Positions 1 through 6,320 of a DNA stretch of 20,582 nt are shown here, piece after piece. Under the pieces are notes generated by a model. The model searched no databases. It was not told where the DNA came from and saw only the letters and a program-made list of their open reading frames with translations. Source of the stretch: Spizellomyces punctatus DAOM BR117 (taxonomy: Eukaryota; Chytridiomycota; Chytridiomycetes; Spizellomycetales; Spizellomycetaceae). The position numbers and the translations under genes are program-made. How positions within the stretch are numbered: position 1 is the stretch's first letter; each line of letters opens with the position of its first letter. Where the stretch lies: NCBI RefSeq assembly GCF_000182565.1, contig NW_015971557.1, forward strand, positions 320,853 to 341,434. The letters are read 5' to 3'.

Positions 1-358
1 TCTGGGAATGACAAAAATCACATACTTCATTGTTGAGCGCACCTTCTTTCTTATACTGTTTTTCACACAGTAAACATTTCCGCATCGTATTGACAAGTTC
101 CTGTCTCATCTTGGCTGCCCTTTCCACCTCTTCATCTGGGAAAAACCGCTTTATACAGCAGTTGCCAATGACAAGTACCTTTCCGGTATAGATGTTCTGG
201 ACAAAACAGTTCTCTTTGATGGGATGTGTACAAAGGCAGCGGTTTTCCTTGTCTAAGCGAAAACTCTCAACCTTCCATTCCCGAATGGCTTCCTCAAATA
301 AATCGCTCAAAGATTCATTCGGTAGTTCCCTTGTGAATGTATTGAAATATGATGTCAT
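1..358 (-). CDS. Cysteine-rich putative zinc-binding protein, giant-virus type, 3' end cut by window edge
   Basis: On the minus strand an ATG at 358-356 opens a frame that stays open to the left edge (about 119 codons, no stop). The protein starts MTSYFNTFTRELPNESL. It then shows a cysteine/histidine cluster: CLCTHPIKENC, then VLVIGNCCIKRFF, then CLLC about 30 residues later, and a further CDFC near the edge. The layout 'CxC..H.I....-VIGxxCIxxF' followed by CxxC pairs resembles a zinc-binding module I associate with mimivirus-like and phage genomes, where its function is unknown. That family link is from memory and unverified. The cysteine spacing is visible directly. It is transcribed away from the primase gene at 756, sharing the 359-755 intergenic region. 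No function is assigned. Confidence 0.6.
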   Translation of the reverse strand, partial: MTSYFNTFTRELPNESLSDLFEEAIREWKVESFRLDKENRCLCTHPIKENCFVQNIYTGKVLVIGNCCIKRFFPDEEVERAAKMRQELVNTMRKCLLCEKQYKKEGALNNEVCDFCHSQ

Positions 359-398
359 GCGTGTTCAATATACTTACCACTGTTTATTGTCTATATCT

Positions 399-605
399 TT
401 AAATGGCCGTTTTGTCTGTTTTTGGTACCCTACTTATTGTTATAAAATCATGCCACAAGGTTCTCTTGTCGCCCATGACCAACTTTCTAACCGTTAGGTG
501 ACATAATGATAGGTCTTTGGCGAGTCTCCTTATCGACGGTGTGCGGATCGAGGTCTCATTACCGAATCGGTTCACCGTGGCAATGTAGTCAAATTTCGAA
601 TGCAT
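399..605 (-). CDS. Possible small helix-turn-helix protein (68 aa)
   Basis: This short minus-strand frame contains SIRRLAKDLSLCHLTVRKLV, which has the pattern of a helix-turn-helix (conserved RxLAxxL, a turn, then xxTVxxL). That pattern is common to resolvases, transposase N-termini and small repressors. Nothing else supports the gene. It lies head to tail with the cysteine-rich ORF starting at 358 and overlaps the likely upstream region of that gene. A chance frame cannot be excluded. A remnant of a transposase N-terminus or a small viral regulator would be the alternatives if it is real. Confidence 0.22.
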   Translation of the reverse strand: MHSKFDYIATVNRFGNETSIRTPSIRRLAKDLSLCHLTVRKLVMGDKRTLWHDFITISRVPKTDKTAI

Positions 606-642
606 TAGTGGTATGTTGTTTTACTATACTAAGAGGCATATC

Positions 643-711
643 ATTTAAGTAGTGTCTTTTTTTTCATCGCATTTGTCGAGTTTTTCTGGAACAAAAAAAA
701 GCTACTTAAAT
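643..711. promoter_or_regulatory. Large imperfect hairpin upstream of the primase gene
   Basis: ATTTAAGTAG (643-652) is the exact inverse complement of CTACTTAAAT (702-711). Inside it, C plus eight T (656-664) pairs with eight A plus G (693-701). Together they give a 19-bp perfect stem interrupted only by a 3-nt bulge (653-655), with a 28-nt loop (665-692). The structure ends 44 bp before the primase ATG at 756. It could act as a promoter or terminator element, an mRNA 5' structure, or part of a replication origin. The sequence does not decide between these. Confidence 0.55.
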
Positions 712-755
712 ACATACGTCCGTGTGTTATACAGATATATCACCAAATTCAAACC

Positions 756-3257
756 ATGCCACAAACACTGCTTTTCCAAACTGCCAAGAAAATGAAGCAT
801 GCTAATCCTTCATTCAATCCTATCCCCGCATCTGTCGAGGACAAACGTCCTTTAGGCAAGTGGAGTGGTACTTCATACCTGTTCGAAAGAGATTTTCCTA
901 AACGTGAACAATGGCAACCGGATTGCAATCTCGGTTTACTGGTATCTGATGACTATATTGTCGTGGATGTTGACGCAAAGCCACCCGCGCAACGATCCAA
1001 AAGTAAAATCTATAGTGAAGCCCTCGGAACAGTCGACTTTGCAGAACTGGTTGAGCAAAACGAACCTTTGCCCACTACACTCTCACTCACCACACCCAGT
1101 GGAGGAAAACACTTTTACTTTTCTTTGAGTGGTAAGGATGGCGAAAGTATCTTGAAAAATTGGACAGCATGCATGACGCGGGAAGACGGCTCTGTTATCG
1201 CAGTCGACATTCAGACAAAAGGCGGTTACGTAATGGTTCCACCCAGCAAGAAGGGATGTCAACGCTATGAATGGGACACAAAGGATGGTTTCAAGGTGCC
1301 GATGGCTCCTTTGCCAAACTGGATTCTTAAGAACATTCTTGATGCACATGGCAAACATCCTCAACATTTTGAGGCTCAGGAGTTTACAGAATCGCCGCAC
1401 TTAAACAATGAAGTCAGCAATGAAGACATTGAAATGTTCAAAAAAAGCGAGTTCTGGAAAGACTGTTTCTCCATCTCTTCAAGACCAGATCACAACAATC
1501 TGTACATTATCACAGCAAGTGTGCCCTATGATTGCTCAATTTGCAACAGACGGCATGTTAACAATACCAATCATCCTTTCCTTGTCCGAAATGGGTCTAC
1601 GCTTCGATTTGTCTGTAGACCAGGGAAAGGGTTCTCAAGATGCATCTCAAAAAACTATGAGCAGATGTATCGCGACTTTCATCCACTTACAAAAGAACTA
1701 GTCGAGGGAATGGATGTCACCAACCATGCTGTTTCTGAGACCCTTCATAAAGAACTCAAGGATCGAGTCTTTCCTACAGAAAAACATAACAAATGGCTCA
1801 TGTATGATCAGAGTATCGGGATCTGGCGTGAAGAAGACAAGAATGTCATTATGCGTCCGATCCTTGATGACTATGTTCATTGTTTAAAGGAACTTGCTCT
1901 AATTTGTAATAAACTAAGCCAAGATGAAGAGGACGTATGGAGTGAACGCCAGGGGATCTGTAATTCTTTAGTCTATTCCATGTCTATGGTCAAGAAAAAG
2001 AATGATCACTTGGCCTCATTCTTTGAACTCATTAGGGATACACGAAAGGACGAACTGTTTAATCAAAAGAAACACTTGCTACACTGTGTAAATGGAGTCT
2101 ACGATCTCAAAAAGGGAAAGTTTCGCAAGGCAAAGCCAAGTGACTATTCAAAAATGTCTACGAAGATCACCTACCTCGACTATGATGAACATCCTCAGGA
2201 GAAAAAAGCACTTGTTGAAAAGTTTTTAAATGACTTCACACTGGATAATGAAGAACGTAAAAAGTTCCTGTTGAAAGCACTGTCCTCGGCTCTAAGCGGC
2301 GATAATGAAGATCAGCAGTTTTATTTCTTTGATGGGAGTGGCAATAATGCTAAATCGACACTCATTAAATTAATGAAGAAGGTACTAGGAGATTACGGCG
2401 CTACGCTACCGACAGCACAAGTATCAAAACCTAACCTCAATGCTCAGGCTGCTTCTCCATCCTTGATGGCGTTGTTGTTCAAACGTGGTGGCTTTTTAAC
2501 CGAACTGGAGGAAAAAACACTATACACTGAGTTTTTAAAGATGACGGCTGGAGGTGATTCGACAAGCGGTCGACAGTTGCACAACGAACAAAGAGAAATT
2601 GATCTGTGGGTCAAGATATTCATTGCTGTGAATGATCTACTGCAGATCCTCAATAAGACTAATGGCTTTTGGCAAAAGGTCGTAGTTATCCCATGTAATG
2701 CTCGTTTTGTTCACAATCCAGACCCTGAGAAGCCTGAAGAAAGACCACTCGTTGATGGGTTCACTAAGCAGATACTTGATTGCGCCGATACTTTTCTTGC
2801 ACTCCTGGTCAAGACTTACATCACTGATTACAAAACCGCGGGCATGAAGAAAAATGTTCATCTGGATGATATATTGGAACGGGTTGAAAAATACAGAGTA
2901 TCTCAGAACATCCCATTGCAGTTTATTAGCAATATGATCGAGCCTGCAGACGATACAAATGCTGTACTCATGAAGACATTAGATATGTCTTTCACCGAAT
3001 TTTGCAAAGATAAGGCCTTTACAAAGACACCACAACTTGTTAGACAGGTGTATGAACTCATGGATTCAATGTTCCCACCATCAAACTCGAAACGACAGAT
3101 ATGGATCGAGAAGAAAAATCTCAGAGGCTGGAAAGGTGCTATGTTGAAAAAGGATGAAGAAAGTGAGGAAGAAAGTGAGGAAGAGAAAGAAGAGATAGCC
3201 ATATCATATGAAGAGGTCGAAAAAGATTTCCTACGTTCTCGGTGGGCTGGGGCGTGA
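756..3257 (+). CDS. PrimPol / D5-like primase-superfamily 3 helicase, giant-virus type (833 aa)
   Basis: A replicative primase-helicase fusion, expected to prime and unwind DNA at a viral replication fork. The N-terminal archaeo-eukaryotic primase (bifunctional primase/polymerase) domain spans about residues 25-195. It has the DxD metal motif (D71, D73 in IVVDVDA), the TPSGGKH motif (113-119) and a third acidic residue D151 in VDIQTKGG. A possible zinc site follows (C260, C263, H267 or H273, C287). A D5_N-type segment occupies about 340-510, with VNGVYDLKKGKF at 445-456. The SF3 helicase domain has Walker A GSGNNAKST (527-535), a Walker B-like FLTELEE (580-586) and motif C with N626 (IFIAVND). 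The tail is strongly acidic (E/D-rich, about 795-825). Length and order match D5-type proteins of Nucleocytoviricota; virophages and polinton-like viruses carry relatives. No stop, frameshift or intron is seen, so it may still be functional or newly inserted. Confidence 0.88.
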   Translation: MPQTLLFQTAKKMKHANPSFNPIPASVEDKRPLGKWSGTSYLFERDFPKREQWQPDCNLGLLVSDDYIVVDVDAKPPAQRSKSKIYSEALGTVDFAELVEQNEPLPTTLSLTTPSGGKHFYFSLSGKDGESILKNWTACMTREDGSVIAVDIQTKGGYVMVPPSKKGCQRYEWDTKDGFKVPMAPLPNWILKNILDAHGKHPQHFEAQEFTESPHLNNEVSNEDIEMFKKSEFWKDCFSISSRPDHNNLYIITASVPYDCSICNRRHVNNTNHPFLVRNGSTLRFVCRPGKGFSRCISKNYEQMYRDFHPLTKELVEGMDVTNHAVSETLHKELKDRVFPTEKHNKWLMYDQSIGIWREEDKNVIMRPILDDYVHCLKELALICNKLSQDEEDVWSERQGICNSLVYSMSMVKKKNDHLASFFELIRDTRKDELFNQKKHLLHCVNGVYDLKKGKFRKAKPSDYSKMSTKITYLDYDEHPQEKKALVEKFLNDFTLDNEERKKFLLKALSSALSGDNEDQQFYFFDGSGNNAKSTLIKLMKKVLGDYGATLPTAQVSKPNLNAQAASPSLMALLFKRGGFLTELEEKTLYTEFLKMTAGGDSTSGRQLHNEQREIDLWVKIFIAVNDLLQILNKTNGFWQKVVVIPCNARFVHNPDPEKPEERPLVDGFTKQILDCADTFLALLVKTYITDYKTAGMKKNVHLDDILERVEKYRVSQNIPLQFISNMIEPADDTNAVLMKTLDMSFTEFCKDKAFTKTPQLVRQVYELMDSMFPPSNSKRQIWIEKKNLRGWKGAMLKKDEESEEESEEEKEEIAISYEEVEKDFLRSRWAGA

Positions 3258-3643
3258 AACAAATTGGATTTCCTAGAACTAGGGCTTTTTCGGGAGATCG
3301 CCATTTTCGCTCGCTGCTCTGCAAAAACAGCTCTAGAATCCTAGCCCTTTTTTTGCCCGGTCTTCTCTACTTTTCAAAAAAAATTCATTTTTGAAATTAA
3401 AAATTGAAAATTGAAACCATTTGTGAGATTTGATGCCGGAAAATGGGCTAGAATGGCTAGGATTCTTGTCTTTCGGTATGTAGGGTATACTATACTACTA
3501 ATAAATAAAAATATATATTCTTATATGTTAAATTATACTACATACATGTAGAGAGAGAGATTCCTAGCCTTTGAAAAACTAGAACAAGCTAGGACGAACT
3601 AGAGGATGTCAGGCTTGTCGACAGAAATAAACTACAGTGGTGA
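3258..3643. other. A+T-rich convergent intergenic region with CTAG-containing inverted repeats
   Basis: This lies between the 3' ends of the primase (plus) and the small zinc protein (minus). No convincing gene is seen. CCTAG/CTAGG motifs recur (for example 3272-3284, 3334-3347, 3445-3465, 3562-3569, 3578-3603). GAATCCTAGCC (3336-3346) is the exact inverse complement of GGCTAGGATTC (3455-3465). T-rich tracts (3347-3353) and an AT-only stretch around 3490-3540 follow. This is plausibly the 3'-processing or termination zone for both genes. Confidence 0.45.
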
Positions 3644-3805
3644 TCATTCGCTTTCATCTCCACTATCTGCAAGGATGTTAAATCTCGGAAGTTGGTTCGC
3701 ACGTTCTTCCAACCACTTTCTGTAACAGTCGCTGCACCTAGGATGACACCTGATCCAAGGAATCATTTTATGACATCCAAGACATTCACGTTGTCGGTGG
3801 TTCAT
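3644..3805 (-). CDS. Small zinc-ribbon-like protein (53 aa)
   Basis: The frame runs on the minus strand from ATG (3805-3803) to TGA (3646-3644) and encodes 53 residues. It begins MNHRQRECLGCHKMI and carries five cysteines in a C-x2-C...C-x3-C-x2-C arrangement (C8, C11, C20, C24, C27), ending in an acidic tail (ADSGDESE). The paired cysteines suggest one zinc-binding ribbon or treble-clef unit. Such mini-proteins are common in large DNA viruses, where they often act as transcription or replication accessories, but I do not recognise a named family. It converges on the primase gene and diverges from the RING gene at 4270. The repeat array at 3857-4085 lies just upstream of its start. Confidence 0.6.
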   Translation of the reverse strand: MNHRQRECLGCHKMIPWIRCHPRCSDCYRKWLEERANQLPRFNILADSGDESE

Positions 3806-3856
3806 ATTTTCAAGGTTTTCTTCAAGTTAATATGGTTTTTTTAAGTACAACATTTT

Positions 3857-4085
3857 CTTGTTTACACCGTGCAAACGGTGTTAAAATGTTCTGTGCCTAC
3901 AATATAATGGAACAATGATGCTTGTTTACACCGTGCAAACGGTGTTAAAATGTTCTGTGCCTACAATATAATGGAACAATGATGCTTGTTTACACCGTGC
4001 AAACGGTGTTAAAATGTTCTGTGCCTAAAAATATATTGGAACAATGAATTCTTGTTTACACCGTTGAAACGGTGTTCTGTTCTTG
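3857..4085. repeat. Tandem 64-bp repeats (3 full copies plus a diverged partial copy), each with a hairpin
   Basis: Copies start at 3857, 3921, 3985 and 4051. The first three are almost identical 64-66 bp units; the fourth is truncated after about 35 bp. Each contains a dyad with a 7-bp stem and 4-nt loop: ACACCGT-GCAA-ACGGTGT at 3864-3881, 3928-3945 and 3992-4009. In copy four the stem is unchanged but the loop reads TGAA (4058-4075). The array sits between the divergent starts of the 53-aa zinc protein (minus) and the RING protein (plus). This fits operator or promoter elements, or origin iterons. Confidence 0.85.
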
Positions 4086-4269
4086 TAACTAAATATGAAT
4101 GCCAAGTTTTTTTAATGGATGCCAAGCTTTTTGTTTGTAAATAAGTACATGTGGTCATCCACTTGTAAAAGATTACACATAAATACACTGAGACTTGTAA
4201 CTTGCTACACCTGTCACTTACAAAGTACAACGCAGCCAGAAACACAACACAAACACAAAAACGCAAATA

Positions 4270-5637
4270 ATGGAGCAAATACTGCATCCGGACAACCAGC
4301 GAATGATAGGAAACCTTGTACCTCACAATTTAGAAGATGACTATCAACCCGGCGAGAACAGCACCATGTTCTGTCCACCACAACAGTTCTGGCTCGTTCT
4401 AGGTGGAGATGATCCGTTCTGTTTATACTCTGCGTCGCATGGATCATTGCCAGTACCGGTAGCTCATGAACTCCACATCGGCATGTGGCATCACGGTAGG
4501 CTTCTATACTCACTTGACGTCAGTGACAGACAGGCGCTAGATCAAGCGTGGGTGTGGGATAATCCCCATGATGTTCGAATACGTCGCAATTATAACAGAA
4601 CAAGTTCGAATATTTACAACATGACACTAGATTATGGACTGGGAATTCTGGGGAGCTTGAGTCTACTTCGGAATTCACCATCGGCGGCAATATATGAACA
4701 GATGAGTCCCAATCGGAGACTTGAGTTACAACAGTTTGTCATTGCTCGTCCGAACCTGCGATTCGACAGTACCATTTATGACCGAGCATATGAACAACAC
4801 CTAAACTTTGATACAGCTCTTTACAGTACCTTTTATCATCAACATGTAGTACCTCGAACTCAACAACCGATTGACATTCCTGCGGCACTTACAGCTCAAG
4901 AACCTCAACAACCGAGTGACATTCCTGCGGCAACTCCAGCTCAACAACCGAGTGACATTCCTGCGGCAACTCCAGCTCAACAACCGAGTGACATTCCTGC
5001 GGCAACTCCAGCTCAACAACCGAGTGACATTCCTGCGGCAACTCCAGCTCACCAACTGAGTGACATTCCTGCGGCACTTCCAGCTCAAGAAGCTCAACAA
5101 CCGAGTGACATTCCTGCGGCACTTCCAGCTCAAGAACCTCAACAACCTCAACAACCGAGTGACATTCCTTTGATAGCGCCAAGACCAGTTGTCCCTCCCC
5201 TAAACATTGTCCCTTCTGCGGTGGAGCCTAACCCATGCGGAATATGTTTTTCACCACTGTTGTTGCATGAAAACTGTACGACCATACCTTGCGGTCATAC
5301 TTTCCACCATAGCTGCATATCCGAGCTCCTTCAAACTACACTTCCTCTGTTATGCCCTTTATGCCGTCATCGATTTACTAGTTCTGATCTCAGTAGTTCT
5401 ACAAGAAGCAGTAGTTCTACAGGAAGCAGTAGTTCTACAGGAAGCAACAACAGACAACGTAGAAGACGAGCAAGAGGAAGAGAAGGAGAAGAACGTCCCT
5501 ATGTCTATCATGGTCGTACAGTTCGTCAGGAAGGAGAATCGGAGGAAGCATATCAACGTCGTGTTTGTAACGACGAGGACGTCTTCGAGAGATCGCGAGT
5601 AAGCCCAAATCGGACGCGGGAAGCACGAATCGCGTGA
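4270..5637 (+). CDS. RING-H2 finger protein with PSDIP repeat linker; C-terminus runs into the LTR
   Basis: A candidate E3 ubiquitin ligase, from an intronless frame of 455 residues. Residues 1-195 form a domain I do not recognise. Residues about 198-303 are a low-complexity linker built from a 12-residue unit (PSDIPAATPAQQ and variants, about seven copies, 36 bp each in DNA). Residues 323-365 are a canonical C3H2C3 RING: C323, C326, C341, H343, H346, C349, C362, C365. A Ser-rich and then Arg/Glu-rich tail follows. Codon 433 begins exactly at the first base of the 5' LTR (5566), so the last 23 residues and the TGA are encoded by the retrotransposon and the native C-terminus is lost. RING proteins are frequent in large DNA viruses as host-modulating ligases. 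Placing it with the viral block is inferred from its neighbours, lack of introns and A+T-rich surroundings. Confidence 0.75.
   Translation: MEQILHPDNQRMIGNLVPHNLEDDYQPGENSTMFCPPQQFWLVLGGDDPFCLYSASHGSLPVPVAHELHIGMWHHGRLLYSLDVSDRQALDQAWVWDNPHDVRIRRNYNRTSSNIYNMTLDYGLGILGSLSLLRNSPSAAIYEQMSPNRRLELQQFVIARPNLRFDSTIYDRAYEQHLNFDTALYSTFYHQHVVPRTQQPIDIPAALTAQEPQQPSDIPAATPAQQPSDIPAATPAQQPSDIPAATPAQQPSDIPAATPAHQLSDIPAALPAQEAQQPSDIPAALPAQEPQQPQQPSDIPLIAPRPVVPPLNIVPSAVEPNPCGICFSPLLLHENCTTIPCGHTFHHSCISELLQTTLPLLCPLCRHRFTSSDLSSSTRSSSSTGSSSSTGSNNRQRRRRARGREGEERPYVYHGRTVRQEGESEEAYQRRVCNDEDVFERSRVSPNRTREARIA
4864..5180 (+). repeat. 36-bp in-frame coding repeat in the RING protein linker
   Basis: The unit encodes PSDIPAATPAQQ. 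Four copies between about 4909 and 5052 are almost identical in DNA, and the outer copies are longer variants (AALPAQEPQQ type). The identity at DNA level implies recent expansion by slippage or unequal exchange. The open frames seen here in other phases, including the minus strand, are by-products of the repeat. Confidence 0.85.
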
Positions 5638-6165
5638 CCAACTCCACCGATTGGGTTACCGCGACCGAAAAAACCGGTTCGGAGAATGGCAATTGGCGCA
5701 TTAGATTTCAGCGTGCCTCGTACAACCTGTGGAGGCCCGAGCCAGTGCGGAAAAGGAAGAGATCGGTACCGCCACCAATAAATCAGTTGCGGTGCAGCGA
5801 CACCCATTAGTTCAGTTTAGTTTAACAGTTTATCCAAGAATCTTGTATAAAAAGGAGGTATTCAATAAAATAAGTCGGGGGCAGAAGCCGTAGCGACACA
5901 AAATCCCCATAACTCGCTTCTCAACTCCAATCTTAGGTTAACAGGAACCTAACAGAGCGCTTCAACGGCCTGATCACCCGTACCGAAGCCTCTAAATCCT
6001 GCTCGGTTCACAACTAACCGACTCTCCTTGCCTCTCGCCCCCAAGTCGCTACCGACGCCCAAAGAAAGGATTTGGAGACTACGATTCCTAGTACGGACAC
6101 CCACACAACCTGCTAGGAGACCCAAGTTGTCTTTACTGTAGTCTACCAACAAAAAATCCACTACA
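5566..6165 (+). repeat. 5' LTR (600 bp)
   Basis: It begins TGTAACG and ends CACTACA. It aligns without gaps to the 3' LTR (13857-14456) with six mismatches, at 5813, 5857, 5899, 6041, 6160 and 6161. It contains a TATA box (TATAAAAAGG, 5846-5855) and AATAAA (5864-5869). The two terminal changes at 6160-6161 break the 7-bp terminal inverted repeat that the 3' LTR keeps. Confidence 0.95.
5846..5869 (+). promoter_or_regulatory. LTR TATA box and adjacent AATAAA signal
   Basis: TATAAAAAGG at 5846-5855 is followed closely by AATAAA at 5864-5869. The same pair recurs in the 3' LTR at 14137-14146 and 14155-14160. They are the likely U3 promoter core and a possible polyadenylation signal. Confidence 0.6.
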
Positions 6166-6182
6166 TGGTGGAGAAGCGCGAC
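6166..6182 (+). other. Candidate tRNA primer binding site
   Basis: TGGTGGAGAAGCGCGAC starts at the first base after the 5' LTR. TGG there is the expected complement of a tRNA 3' CCA end. I cannot name the tRNA from sequence alone. The 138 bp between here and the gag ATG are the untranslated leader. Confidence 0.5.
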
Positions 6183-6320
6183 GAACCGCCTTCCCCTCTC
6201 AAATTCAGCTGAAAACCTTATTCGGTCGTACCGAAACTCTTGCGCAAACCGAGATCCGCTCAGGTAGCTACTCGGAAACCTTTTCTCTCGTTTCGGAGAC
6301 AGAACTTCACGAAACCGAGA

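Noticed and set aside
3857-4085. The repeat array as a CRISPR array
   Set aside because: Only 3-4 copies, with the whole 64-bp unit conserved and no variable spacers between repeats, in a eukaryotic or viral context.
4801-5182. Repetitive minus-strand frames rich in SWSCRRNVTRLL or ELELPQECHSVV
   Set aside because: By-products of the 36-bp repeat encoding PSDIPAATPAQQ on the plus strand; a repeat unit divisible by three opens several phases.
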